A stretch of DNA of 64,000 nt from Ailurus styani (Eukaryota; Chordata; Mammalia; Carnivora; Ailuridae): assembly GCA_002007465.1 (NCBI GenBank), contig LNAC01000690.1:94274-158273 (forward strand), read 5' to 3'. Position 1 is the first letter of the stretch. Each line of letters begins with the position of its first letter. Below the pieces are notes generated by a model. It made no database searches. It was not told the DNA's origin and saw only the letters and a list, made by a program, of their open reading frames with translations. A program made the position numbers and the translations under genes. Positions 32,061 to 43,849 of this stretch are shown one piece after another.

Positions 32061-34543
32061 GAGGCATTGGGCATATATGAGGAAAGTGGTCTTAAATTTA
32101 GACCCTATATTCAGACCCTATATTTGTTATTCTGTCAAACTAACATCTAGCAACCTACAAACACACTCTTGTAAATGTAGTAATTTGTCAAGAATATTGC
32201 AAAACAATTTTATATATCCCTGTCTATCTAGAGTAGTCAACTAGTTTCAAACTAAGTATGCATATTGTATATCATAAGACAAGAGAATGTTATGCAGAAA
32301 ACAGTATGACTCTAAATAATATTTGTTGCACTTCATGGAAACATTACATAAGGGCCACACTCTTTCGAGTTAGAATGTGGAACCTGAGGAAACTTTGAAG
32401 GCTGTTTCCATAAACGATCCGCACTAGAAGCAGGATTACTTCAGGACAGGATTTGAGCCTGATTTAAAAGATAGTCTGCAAGTTTTCTTTTCTACCTTTT
32501 CCTTTCCACAGCTTTTTTGTCCCATTCTTTATTGACTAGTTTTTTCTTCATAAGGGAAAATGTGGGTAGCAAAGTTTTTCAGGTGAAGTAAAAGTTATTT
32601 TTAGCCTTTATTTTTTTTTATAAGCTACTGAGGAAAATTGCACTTCATTAACCATATGTCATAATGGCTCTAGATAGAATGGAAAATGGTTAGACCTGAG
32701 CAACTGGAAGACCCAGGCCAGTAATACAAATTTTGTCAATTCAAAAAACCTCAAGGACGGTACTCACTAGAATAAATTATTTTACTTAAGCTGTAACTAG
32801 TTCAGTTAACTTGACAGGCTTCAATTCCATTGAAATTCAATTCGGTTTTAAAAAACACTCAGGCTGGCTGATGGAATTAACTAGTTATCTGAGTAAATTG
32901 ACTCATAGTGTGAAATGACTAGTCATTTTAATCAAAATGTTCTGACTGGTTGTGCATGAAGGTGTAAAAGTGGACATTTCAACACTCTCTCCTGGCTATT
33001 CTTTATTCAACAAAATGACAAATGTAAAGAGTTTTATAAAATATAATATGAATAGCAGATTATGTAAAATGGGCCAGAAAGCCAGCAGTTTTTGCCCTGG
33101 GATTAGCATTCAGCATTCTCACAGAGTTTGGATCCTCTAACTATATTTGCCAGATTCCTGCTTAAACTCACATCCCATCCTGGGCCTTCCTTACTACCCC
33201 CCTGTGATACTTCTATTCATTCTCTGGACAGCCAAAATGTTTTGAGGATCTGTTCTGTTCTTTACACACCTTTATACTTCACTCTTGATGCATAGAAAGA
33301 CTACATTTTCTAATTAACGGGGAAAAAGCAGGAGATCAGATCATCCGTAACATGTTCTAACAATGGGCTAAAGCAGTTTCTGCCTGGGTTGTGTAATTGC
33401 CAAGTTATTTGTCACAGGAAGAAAGGCAAGAAGGAGGGAAGGCAGAAGGGAGGGAGGGAGGGCCTATGGAAAGAAGGAAGGAAAAATTCATTGCATACTA
33501 GAGAAAAAATATTAAGTGGAGTCAACATATAAAATGAGTAGGCAGTTGAACCAGATTAAAGTATGGAATCAACTATCTTCTACCTCTAATAACCTCTCGG
33601 TCTTTAAAACAAAATCATTCCTTAGCATAATTCTACCTTTTTGCCAACATTTTATTAAGATGCAGTGGTGCTTCTTTTAAAGGAAAGGACAGATTTTAAA
33701 GATACAGGATATATTCAATGGCATGCAAGACTCTGAAATTGGAGTTCTGAGTGCTGAGTCTGAATGTTACTGTCTTTTGGGAAATGGGTTCAGTAGATAA
33801 GTTCTCCTTATTGTGGAGAAAGAAAAGTTGAACAGTTTGAGCACTTCTTAGCAATGAAACCTCACTCTGAAGAGCCTTTGAGGTGAGTGAAATGAATCAG
33901 AAACATATGGATTACATTTTGCTTCAAGTGCCTCAGGGCTCAGAGTGTTTGGCTAAGTACATTTTAGGTTTTTCCCATTACAGAATTGAAAAAAATACTA
34001 TTGCCTGAAGCATTTTCCCAAGCCCAACTTGTACCAGGATTCAGCTGAAGAAACGTCTTGCCCCTCTCCATTAGAAATGCAAATGAGCCCAAAGCATCAG
34101 TTTTTTCAGAATGCTCTCAGGGAAAGCATGCCTGATCTGGAGGAGGCATCTGCATAGATGGCATAATTTATGAGGAAAAAACGGGGGGGGGAGGGGAGGA
34201 GAAGGCGAAGGAAGAGGAAAAGAAATGGGAAAAGGAAAAAAAAGAACTCAGATCTTCCCAAAGAAGAGTGAATAGTACTTTTGCTAAAATGGATATAAAG
34301 ATACATGTTTCCTCCCTACTGCAAAGGTAGTAGTGGTTTTGGTGTAGATTTCAGTTGATTAACCCTAGGATTCAAATAATAAAGATTATACTAATGCCAG
34401 ATATTTATTTTATATGGATAATCTCATTTCCATAAATTTCATGACCCCATCTCTAAATATTCTGGTTTAATTTTCTGGGTTAGAGTATGGATATTTAGCA
34501 TCCAACAAAACATGTGAACTGGGAAATGTGTTTCAGGACTATT
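32061..34543. other. Unassigned DNA
   Basis: No gene or certain repeat. A GGA/GAA-rich purine tract lies at 33419-33482 and a G-rich run (GGGGGGGGGAGGGGAGG) at about 34182-34200. Confidence 0.5.
33419..33482 (+). repeat. Purine-rich GGGA/GGAA simple repeat
   Basis: AAGAAGGAGGGAAGGCAG followed by GGGAGGGAGGGAGGG; almost no pyrimidines for about 50 bases. Confidence 0.85.
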
Positions 34544-34743
34544 GGGGGCATCTAGGTGGCTCAGTCAGTTAAGTGTCTGCCTTAGGCTCAGGTCATGATC
34601 CCAGGGTCCTGGGATTGAGCCCTGAGTCTGGCTCCCTGCTCAGCCGGCAGTCTTCTCCCTCTACCCCTCCCCACTGCTCATGATCTCTCTCTCACTCTCT
34701 CTTTCTTTCAAACAAATAGATAAAATCTTAAAAAAAGGAAAAA
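34544..34743 (+). mobile_element. Older CAN-SINE, + strand
   Basis: GGGGGCATCTAGGTGGCTCAG with TCAGTTAAGTGTCTGCC, CTCAGGTCATGATCCC, CT-rich region and A-tail. No clear target duplication. Confidence 0.93.
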
Positions 34744-34754
34744 GACCATGGGAG

Positions 34755-34930
34755 TGGCATTCTTTTTGTAATTAAAAAAACCCAAAAACCTGAAAACAGC
34801 CCAGATGTTCCTTAAGCAGCAAAATGGAAAAATAAACTACCATCGTCATACAGTGGAAATTATCTACAGCAGTACATTGGACTCCGGACACAAGTTATGA
34901 ACACATAAACATGGCAACGTCTTAGAAACA
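34755..34930 (+). mobile_element. Old L1 ORF2 3' fragment, + strand
   Basis: AACAGCCCAGATGTTCCTTA, GCAAAATGGAAAAATAAACT and CATACAGTGGAAATTATCTA are the decayed terminal ORF2 region. Confidence 0.65.
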
Positions 34931-35099
34931 CATGGAGGGGACACTCCCACTGGAACAGCCACTCCTCTTGACTCTGAAGACCAGATGTGGCTGCCATTGC
35001 TGCCACCTCCCATTGTCAGCCCAGATGTTTGCCATCCCTGGGGTGAGGGTGTCTGACTGATACACCTGGCCACTACTTCCAAGGCAGCCTGGTATAGCA

Positions 35100-36060
35100 A
35101 ATATCTGTTACTTTTGAATTCATTAGTTGTAGGTAGATTAAGGTCTAAATTATGAGGTAGGAAATTTCTAAAATAGAAGAAGAGAGATTGGCTGCTGGGC
35201 AGCTGAAAAGAATAGCAAACTGCTATAGCTTCAAGAAAGAAAAATGAGATACAAGAAACAGGAGGGAGTCAGGAAACCAAATTCATAACTGTTTGTTAAG
35301 TCTAAATAAACTGTATTTGGTAAAATTTAAAAATGCTAACAACAATCTGGAATTTAACTCCAGGATAGTATCTTATGGGAGATGAAGAGATAGGGAATTA
35401 AATACATCCTAAGCTTTTTGTTCACTGTTTTAGAGAATAATGTAGATAATGATTAACTCTAGGCATTCACAAGAAAATATGTCTAAATAATCACATTAAA
35501 AATATAAGGACAGGGATGCCTGGCTGGCTCAGTTGGTTAAGTGTCTGCCTTCGGCTCAGATCATGATCCCAAGGTCCTGTAATCAAGTCCCACAACAGGC
35601 TCCTTGCTCAGCGGGGAGCTTGCTTCTCCTTATACCTGCTGCTCCCCTGCTTATGCTCTCTCTCTCTCTCTCTCTCTCTGACAAATAAATAAAATCTTTA
35701 AAATATATATATAAGGACAGGGGAGAGGGATGAATAGGTGAAGCACAGAGGATTTTTAGTGCAGTGAATATACTCTGTATAATATCAAAATGATGGATAC
35801 ATGTCATTATATGTGTGTCCAAACCCATAGAATGTACAGCACCAAGTGTAAACTGTCATGTGAACTATGGACTTTGAGTGGTAAGGATGTGTTAATGTAG
35901 GTTCATCAATGATAACAAATGTACCACTCTAGTGGGGGATTTTGATAGTGGGGGAGGCTATGCATGTTGGGGGGGGGTCAGGGGGCAAATGGAAAAACTC
36001 TGTATCTTCCCCTCAAGTTTTCTGTGAACTTCCAACTGTTCTAAAATAAAAAGCCTTTAA
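35100..36060 (+). mobile_element. Old L1 3' UTR, + strand, split by a SINE
   Basis: GATGAATAGGTGAAGCACAG, GATGGATACATGTCATTATA, TAACAAATGTACCACTCTAG, GGGGGAGGCTATGCATG and TCTAAAATAAAAAGCCTTT are the well-known L1MB/L1MC-type 3' end in order. A run of nine Gs lies at about 35969-35977. The part before about 35400 is less certain. Confidence 0.8.
35514..35708 (+). mobile_element. Older CAN-SINE, + strand, inside old L1
   Basis: GGATGCCTGGCTGGCTCAG with TTGGTTAAGTGTCTGCC, a long CT run (35657-35681) and AAATAAATAAAATC. ATATAAGGACAG is duplicated at 35502-35513 and 35709-35720. Confidence 0.95.
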
Positions 36061-36075
36061 AAAATTGTAAGAATA

Positions 36076-36265
36076 GGGGCATCTGGGTGGCTCAGTTGTT
36101 AAGTGTCTGCTTTTGGCTCAGGTCATGATCCCTGGCCTGGGATCGAGCCCCACATTGGGCTCCCTGCTCAGCAGGAAGCCTGCTTGTCCCTCTCCCACTC
36201 TCCCTGCTTGTACTCCCTCTCTTGCTTATCTCTCTGTCAAATAAATCTTAAAAAAAAAAAAAAGC
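36076..36265 (+). mobile_element. Older CAN-SINE, + strand
   Basis: GGGGCATCTGGGTGGCTCAG, TTGTTAAGTGTCTGC, CT-rich region and A-tail. The flanks AAAATTGTAAGAATA and AAAACTGTAAGGATA are an imperfect 15-base target duplication (two mismatches), fitting an older insertion. Confidence 0.94.
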
Positions 36266-36279
36266 AAAACTGTAAGGAT

Positions 36280-36480
36280 AAACTCTTGGGCAGCAATAAT
36301 TGGAAGAGCCACAAGAAGGTACTGTAATGTTATTCAGAGGTACTGTTTCAGAGGTACTATAATGTTATTTATGCTGATTACATCAGTGTGTGAAAATAAT
36401 AGCAAGCTGTGCACTTGTGACATATACGCTCTTCTTGTCTATATTATACTTCAATAAAAACTTTTTCAAATTTTATGAGT
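36280..36480 (+). mobile_element. Possible old L1 3' terminus, + strand
   Basis: GTCTATATTATACTTCAATAAAAAC resembles L1M-type 3' ends (landmark TATTATACTTCAATAAAA). It contains a local repeat: AGGTACTGTAATGTTATT near 36317 and AGGTACTATAATGTTATT near 36352. Confidence 0.45.
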
Positions 36481-36484
36481 TCAT

Positions 36485-37485
36485 GCTAAAAAAACTTTTT
36501 TGGAAAATATAGAAAGTCATAGAGTAAATAGTAGGTTTCCTTCATACCTCACACCCACAATCTCCTGATTCTGACCTAGAGGCAATGCTGTAATAATTTC
36601 TTCTAAATTCTTCCAGAGATATTTTGGGATTGTATACTCATGTTTATGTGTGTGTTTATATTTATAGAAAATACATATACATATATATTCATATATATAC
36701 ATATACACACATATATTTATGTATATTTCCCCCTTTATTAGATAATCACCATACCAGTATACTATGCATACTGTTCTGCATCTTGCTGATTAAGTTGATT
36801 TTTCTTTTTCTTTAAGGGCTACACAGAAATCATGGATTCTATTGTATGGATTATACCACAGTTTATTTAGCCAGTCTATGGCTACTCAAAGGAATGCAAC
36901 AAAAAATATCTGTGTAAGTATTTTATTGCATAATACACATATGAATCATCTTACATAAATTATACATGGAGATATCGATATATGTACATAAACATATGGA
37001 ATTGCTAGATCAAATGGCATATGCCTTCCTAATTTTGATAGATATCACTCAGTTGCTCTCTGAAAACATTGTACTCCTTATGTTCTACCAATAATGAATG
37101 AAAGTACTATTCCTCCATGTCTTTACCATCATAATATATTATCAAACTTTTCAATATGGCTAGTCTGATAGGTGAAAAATTTCCTTGTTCGTTTTAATTT
37201 GCATTCCTCTAGTCAGATAAAATAACTCCTTTCATATGTTTAATAGCTATTTGTGTCCATTTTTCTGCATGTTCTTATTTTGCTCATTTTTATAGTGAGT
37301 TGACATTTCTTTATTATTTCTATTTTGGAAAATATACATAACATGTACCATTTTAACTATTTTTAAGTGTACAATTCAGTGGCATTGTAGTTTCATGTTG
37401 TTATGGAACCAATACCACTACCCAGCTCCAGAACTCTGTCCTCATCTTAAACTAAAACTCTGTACCCACTAAACAATAACTCCCC
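36485..37485 (-). mobile_element. Old L1 fragment, - strand
   Basis: ATTGCTAGATCAAATGGCAT, ATGGCTAGTCTGATAGGTG, TTTAATTTGCATTCCTCTAG and AACAATAACTCCCCATTTCC are reversed L1M landmarks. A TA/CA-rich run (36655-36722) interrupts it. Confidence 0.7.
36655..36722 (+). repeat. TATATACA-type simple repeat
   Basis: Alternating purine-pyrimidine run of ATACATATA and CATATA units. Confidence 0.85.
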
Positions 37486-37589
37486 ATTTCCTTGTTAATT
37501 TTATGAGCTCTTTACGTTTTAATGTAATTCATAATTTGTCATTTAAATCCTGACAGTAATCTTGTGAAGTAGGCAATTCCTTTTATGAT

Positions 37590-38060
37590 TCACTCTAGTT
37601 GGACTTTACCCTCAGCACTCAAGTAAGACTATTGCCACGGTTATCAATGACCTACATATTGCTAAATCCAGTCATCTATTGCAGTTTTCAACTTACTTCC
37701 CATATCAGCAGAATTTGATGAAATTGATCATTTCTTCTAGTACAACTTTCTCCAGTTGAGTTCCCAGATGCCTCAGTCTCACAGTCTACTCCATCTCAGT
37801 CTCCTTTGTCATCTCTTCAAGTTTTCTAAACTTTGGAGAGCTCCAAGTCTCAGTACCTGTATTACTTCCCTTCTTTGTCTATACTCACTTCTTTTGTGAT
37901 CTCTTCCAGTGTAATGGCTTTAAATAGCATCTATACGCTAATGACTACCAAATTCATAACTCTAGCCCAGATCTCCCCCTGAACTCCACACTTTTATATT
38001 TAACTGCCTCCTCAATGTTTTCACATAAATATGTAATAAAAATATCAAGCCTAAAAATTT
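37590..38060 (+). mobile_element. L2/CR1-type LINE, reverse transcriptase fossil, + strand
   Basis: In the + strand, GGCTTTAAATAGCATCTATACG then CTAATGACTACC translates to GFK-stop-HLYANDYQIHNSSPDL, which corresponds to the YADD catalytic motif region of CR1/L2 reverse transcriptases with the first Asp lost (YAND). The stretch before it (CTCAGTCTCCTTTGTC; CTTCTTTGTCTATACTCAC) is also in the expected order. The fragment has stops and cannot code. Confidence 0.65.
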
Positions 38061-38644
38061 CAAAATTGATTTCCTAGATTACAACTTCTAATAATAATAA
38101 AGCAACTTAGTTGTACTGTCTCTCCTATGAATGGCAATTTAAAAAATCTAGAAAAATATTTTAAAACACATTTGAAAACAAACATAGAAACTGTAGAGAG
38201 GCTGGCCCTTAAAGATAGGAATTATACATGGTAATATGTGCATTCTTGTGACCATTTGCCTGAAGGCACTCACTGAACAACATGAGGCAGAGCTAGAGAA
38301 AGTCATAGACTTACTGAATTGAGGTGTCAGAGAGCAGAGTCTTGGGCAGACAGAGTTACTTGAAAATTAAAGAGGGAGAGAAATATCAGAGATGAGGGAG
38401 CTACAGAAGGGTCGGACCCCAAAATTATAAATGTAACTCTTCAAACTATTGAGTAATCATTGAATTGTGCATGTTCTAGAGCTATTCATACAGAAATGGC
38501 ATATAGAAAGTCAAAGAACTGAGAAGGAATCTCAGCTTCTTCCCACTGCAAAAAAGACAGAGTTTTGTGTTTAGTCAATACTCTTCATAGTTAGATAATA
38601 GAATCCAGAGTCTCTACAACATATTATATGATGTCTAGCATTTA

Positions 38645-38857
38645 TTTTTTATTTTTATTTTAATTTTTTTAAAGATTTTATTTATTTATTTGACACACAG
38701 AGAGAGAAATCACAAGTAGGCAGAGAGGCAGGCAGAGGGGGGAAGAAGCAGGCTCCCTGCCGAGCAGAGAGCCTGATGCGGGCCTTGATCCCAGGACCCT
38801 GAGATCATGACCTGAGCTGAAAGCAGAGGCTTTAACTCACTGAGCCACCCAGGCACC
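38645..38857 (-). mobile_element. Mustelid-type CAN-SINE, - strand
   Basis: TTTAAAGATTTTATTTATTT, CACAAGTAGGCAGAGAGGC, CTTTAACTCACTGAGCCACC, CAGGCACC head. TGATGTCTAGCATTTA duplicated at 38629-38644 and 38858-38873. Confidence 0.97.
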
Positions 38858-39690
38858 TGATGTCTAGCATTTAATAAACAATTACTAAACATATGAAGAA
38901 ACGGAAATGAGATCTAACTCAAGGAAAAAAACAATCAATAGAAATGACCCAAAGATTTTTCTGATGTTGAAATGATCAGATAATAACTTTAAAGGTGCTT
39001 CATGTAGATTCTAGGGAATTAAGGGAAACTATATCTGTAATGAATAAAACTTGAGAAACCTGGCAGAATAATGAAAAGTATGAAAAAGAATATAATAATT
39101 GAAATAAAATTTTTTTAAGATGGGTTTAGAAGCATATTGCTGATGGCAGAAAAAGAGCCAGTGAACTTGATGATGGACGAATAGCAATTAACCAAAACAG
39201 AGAAAAATTTCTTAAGCATTATGTTCAATACCCTATGAGAATATATTAAGCAGTTCAAAACACGTACAACTGAGTTCCCAAAAGGAAATAGAAAGTGGTA
39301 CAGAAAAAAATTTTTTTGAAGAAATAATGGCAGAAAATTTCCAAAATTTGGTGAAAAATACTGAATTTTCAGATCCAGTAAGCTTAGTAAACCTCAGGAT
39401 AAACACTACACCCAAACACATTATAGTAAAACTGCTGAAAGCCAAAAAAAATCTTGAAAGCAGGAATAATAAAACAATGCATTACAAATGACAACTGAAT
39501 TTTAATAAAAAAAATAAGACAAAGCTGTTGACAATGGGATAATATCTTCAAGAAAAAGGCAATCAACTCAAATTTTTATATTCAGCAAAACTATTCTTTG
39601 CAATGAACATGACATAAACACATTTTTAGAGAAATGAAAACTGAGAGAATTTGTTGCCAGAAGATTTGCACTATAAGAAATGCTAATGGA

Positions 39691-39901
39691 GGGCGCCTGG
39701 GTGGCTCAGTGAGTTAAAGCCTCTCTGCCTTCGACACGGGTCATGATCTCAGGGTCCTGGGATCGAGGCCTGAATCGGGCTCCCTGCTCAGTGGGGAGCC
39801 TGCTTCCTCCTCTGTGTCTGCCTGCCTCTCTGCCTACTTATAATCTCTCTATCTCTCTCTCTGTCAAATAAATAAATAAATAAAATCTAAAAAAAAAAAA
39901 G
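39691..39901 (+). mobile_element. Mustelid-type CAN-SINE, + strand, inside old L1
   Basis: GGGCGCCTGGGTGGCTCAG, GAGTTAAAGCCTCTCTGCC, A-tail. GAAATGCTAATGGA duplicated at 39677-39690 and 39902-39915. Confidence 0.97.
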
Positions 39902-41090
39902 GAAATGCTAATGGAAATTCTTCTAAATGGAGAGAATTGACACCAGAAGGAAACTTGAGTATACAGAAAGGAAAGAAGAACTTCACAAATGGTAAATATG
40001 GCAGTAAATATATAAATGTAAATATGGAGTAATTTATTCATATATGTATATATTTTTTTATTTTTAAGAGATATATGACCACTTAAAAGAGGCAGCTATT
40101 TAAATATAAAATTATGACATTATATTATGGAGTCTACAATGAATATAGATGTTTTATATATTATAGCAATAGCACAATGGATGGGGGATAAATGAAACTA
40201 CATTTTTACAAGATTTCTATATTTCATGAGAGGTAGTACATTATAAACATGAAGACTTTGCTAAATTAAAGATACATATTGTGCTTCCCAAAGGAACCAC
40301 TAAAAATAAAGCAATAAGGCATAGTTGAAATTTTAATAGAGGAATTAAAATGGAGTATTAATACAATTCTATTAATCTAAAAATGATAGGAAAGGAGAAC
40401 AAAAAAACAAAATTAGATAGAACAAATGGAAAATACATGACAAAATGGTAGACCTAATCTAACCATATTGATAATTATATTACATGTAAATTGATAAAAC
40501 ACTACAATTAAGAAACAGATTGGTTACATTGTTTTTTTAAAAAGCAGGATCTAGTTGTATGCTGTCTGAAATGATATATTTTAAGTACAGAGACATATAT
40601 AATTTGAGAGTGAAAAGAAGGAAAAAGACATAACATGCAGCAAAATAGACCTCAAGGTAAGAGGCATTATCACTGATAAAAAGGAACATTTTGCAATAAT
40701 AAAATGAAATTAACTTCTTAACAGGACATAGCAATTATGAATACATACTGTAGTGACAGGGCTTCAAATCACGTGAAGCAAAAAGTAACAAAAGTAAAGG
40801 GATAAATAGATTAATGCACAATCATAATCATAATTGAATAAATCTCTCTCAGTAATTGAGAGAACAAGGGAAAAAACCCTGACATTAGCATATGAAATAT
40901 CTTTACAACAATACTAACCACCTTGACATCACTGATATTTATGCAGTACTATATTCAACAACTATAGAATACATTATTTTTTCAAATGTACACTCAATAT
41001 TCATCAAAATAGACAATATGCTAAGACATAAATAATATTTCAAAAGATTTACAAAGCATGTCATGTGATTAGAGAGGAATTAAATTAGAN

Positions 41091-41206
41091 TTTCTTTTGA
41101 TAGCTGCATAATATTCCATTGTATATATATACCACATCTTCTTTATCCATTGTCCACAATAGCCAAACTATGGAAAGAACCTAGATGTCCATCAACAGAT
41201 GAATGG
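41091..41206. other. N-bounded 116-bp L1 island, two arms in opposite orientation
   Basis: Ns stand at 41090 and 41207. 41151-41206 is identical to 2101-2156 of the young L1; 41091-41150 is the reverse complement of about 2153-2212 (three differences). The surrounding old L1 reads on across the island (TTAAATTAGA before, AAATCAATAGCAAG after), so the island is foreign to the locus. Confidence 0.9.
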
Positions 41207-41272
41207 NAAATCAATAGCAAGATATTGAGAAAAGCCCCCAAATATTTGCAAATTAAATGATGTAGTTTTTTT

Positions 41273-41273
41273 N
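41273..41273. other. Single N with duplicated flank
   Basis: AATGATGTAGTTTT occurs immediately before and after the N, again suggesting an unmerged overlap. Confidence 0.85.
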
Positions 41274-42120
41274 AATGATGTAGTTTTAAATACTGAATGA
41301 ATCAAAGAAGAAAATAAAAATGAAAACTAGAAAATATTTTGAAGTAAATAATCATAAAACTATAATATGCAAAATTTGTCAGATGCAGTTAGAACAATGA
41401 TTAGAGGGCCATCTGTAGCTTTAAATGCTTATATATTTTTAAAGTGTTTAAAATCAGTGATCTGAGTTTATACTTTAATAAGCTAGAAAAATAAAAGCAA
41501 ATTAAACCCAGTATAGTAGAATGAAGGAAATGATGAAGAGCAGAGATTAATGAATTGGTAAACAGAGAAAAAATTTAAAGTCAGTTGTATTTCTACATAC
41601 TAGCAAGAAATTAGTATTATGCATTTAGAATATCTTCAAAAAATAACATACTTAGGAATAATTTTGTTTATGCAAGACTGATATCCTGAAGATTGATATC
41701 CATGAAGAACACGGCAGAAAGAAATTATTGAAGACCAAAATTAGTAGAGAGATAGATATACCAGGTTTATGGATCAGAAGATGCAGTAGTGTAAAAATGC
41801 CCATTGTCCCCTCTCCAAATTGATCTACACAGACATAAGAATCCCAGTCATAATCCCACCTGCTTTCTTATAGGAATTAGGAAACTAACCTTAAAATTTA
41901 TATGACAGTGCAAAGAACCTAGATTAGCTGAAGTAAAGGAAAACCTGACCTCAAGACATTTTATTAAGCTCCAATAGTCAAGACAGTGTGATGTTAGGTG
42001 TAGATAGGAAATAGGTCTATATGAAAAAAAGAGGACCTTAAACATTACTTCATATCAAGCACAAAGACCCATTTGAGAAAGATTATTGACCAAAATAGAA
42101 AAGCTAAAAACTAAGAAGCC

Positions 42121-42429
42121 TGCTTCTCCCTCTCCCACTCCCCCTGCTTGTGTTCCCTCTCTTGCTGTGTCTGTCAAATAAATAAATAAAATCTTTTTAA
42201 AAAAATAAATTAAAATATGGGGTTCCTGGGTGGCTCAGTGGGTTGAGCCTCTGCCTTCAGCTCAGGTGATGATCTCAGCATCCTGGGATGGAGCCCCGCA
42301 TCGGGCTCTCCGCTCAGCAGGGAGCCTGCTTCCTCCTCTCTCTCTGCCTGCCTCTCTGCCTGCTTGTGATCTCTCTCTCTCTCTCTGTCAGATAAATAAA
42401 ATCTTTAAAAAACAACAATAACAACAAAA
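42121..42429 (+). mobile_element. Composite CAN-SINE: truncated 3' half plus full copy, one outer target duplication
   Basis: 42121-42219 is only the 3' part of a SINE (TGCTTCTCCCTCTCCCACTC to AAATAAATAAAATC). 42220-42429 is a whole mustelid-type SINE (CCTGGGTGGCTCAGTGGG). The pair is flanked once by AAAAACTAAGAAGCC at 42106-42120 and 42430-42444. Confidence 0.9.
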
Positions 42430-42886
42430 AAAAACTAAGAAGCCTTAGAAGAAATTATTGAAGAATATGTTTGTTATTTAGGATTAGTCAAAGATTTCTT
42501 AGAAAAGGTAAGGAAGGAAGTTGCCATAAAACAGACAAACAAATATAAATTAGACCTCATCAGAATTAAAACATTTGGTAATCATAAAGTGATATTAAGG
42601 AAATTAGTAAATAAGCAAGAGATTGAGAAAATACTTGTAAAAATATATCTGACAAAAGAACTCTATAAAGGCAAATAAACTAATTCAAATATGCAAATGA
42701 CTTGATTAGACAATACACTAAAGAAAACATAGTAATGGTCAAGCATACAAAAAAGTGATTAACATCATTTGTCATTAAGAAAACCCAAATCCACATGATC
42801 TGTGCATTGTAGACCACTAACATGGTAAAGGTTAAAAAGACTGTCACTCTTTTTGATGGGAGTACAAAATGATATAACCACATTTT

Positions 42887-43117
42887 AAATTTTTTTTTAT
42901 TTATTTTATTTATTTTATTTTTATTCTTTGCCCCAGGGGTACAGGTCTGTGAATCATCAGGCTTACATCTTTCACAGCATTCACCAAAGCACAAACCCTC
43001 CCCAATGTCCATAACCCATCCACCCTATCCCTACCCTCCCACCCCCCAGTAACCCTCAGTTTGTTTTGTGAGATTAGGAGTCTCTTATGGTTTGTCTCCT
43101 TCCCCATCCCATCTTGT
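42887..43117 (-). mobile_element. Young L1 3' end, - strand, 5'-truncated
   Basis: Reverse complement of the 3' UTR at the start of the window: T-rich tail at 42887-42926, ATTCTTTGCCCCAGGGGTAC, TTCACCAAAGCACAAACCC, CCCATCCCATCTTG. AACCACATTTT flanks it (42876-42886 and 43120-43130). About 230 bp: a strongly truncated insertion of the same family. Confidence 0.96.
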
Positions 43118-43849
43118 AAAACCACATTTTTAAAACAGTCTGATAATTTCTTATAAAAGTAAACATATGTGACCTTGATCCGGCAATTCCATTCCTAATA
43201 CTTACCTAAGAACTAAAAGCATAAATTCACAGAGACTTGTAGAAGAATGTTTACAGCATCTTCATTTATAATAGCTCCAAAATAGAAACAACCCATTTTT
43301 CGTAGACAGAATAATGATATACAAAGTGTGATATATTTATACAGTGGAGCACTACAGAGCAATAAAATATGGTATATTCATACCATGGAATACTATTTAG
43401 CAATAAAATGGAACAAATTAATGATTGATGTAACAGCATGGATGATTCTCAAAAGCATTATGCTGAATGAAAGAAGCCTTGCACAAAAGAGTACATACTC
43501 TATGAATCTCAGATACCATGCTGAGCAAATGAAGCCAGACAAAAAAAGAGAGACACAAATGATTCCATTCATGCAGGCAAAATAAATCTATTCTGGAAAA
43601 AAAAAAATTCAGAGAAATGGTTGCCTCTGGTAACTGAGAAGGGACAAGGGGAACTTTCTGGGGTGATGGAAATGTTTCATGTCTTGATGGGAATGTGGTT
43701 TAACAGGTGTATTCTTTTGTCACATATCATCAAATCATAGAGTTTATATTTATGCATTTGAATGTATGTCAATTGCAGATTAAGAAAAAACTATAAACTA
43801 ATAATCGAACTCAAATTAGTAGGTTTCCTTTTCACTACCTTTTGTGTAT

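Larger units (their letters stand above)
38100..43790 (+). mobile_element. Old near-complete L1 (L1M-type), + strand, with nested insertions
   Basis: Ordered decayed L1 landmarks from the 5' region (AAACAATCAATAGAAATGACCC; GAGAATTTGTTGCCAGAAGA), through ORF2 endonuclease (ATTGATAATTATATTACATG; GTATGCTGTCTGAAATG), reverse transcriptase region, ORF2 end (TACCATGGAATACTATTTAG) and 3' UTR (GTGATGGAAATGTTTCATGT). Later insertions: SINEs at 38645, 39691 and 42121, a reversed L1 3' end at 42887, and an N-bounded island at 41091. Stops throughout; inactive. Confidence 0.8.
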
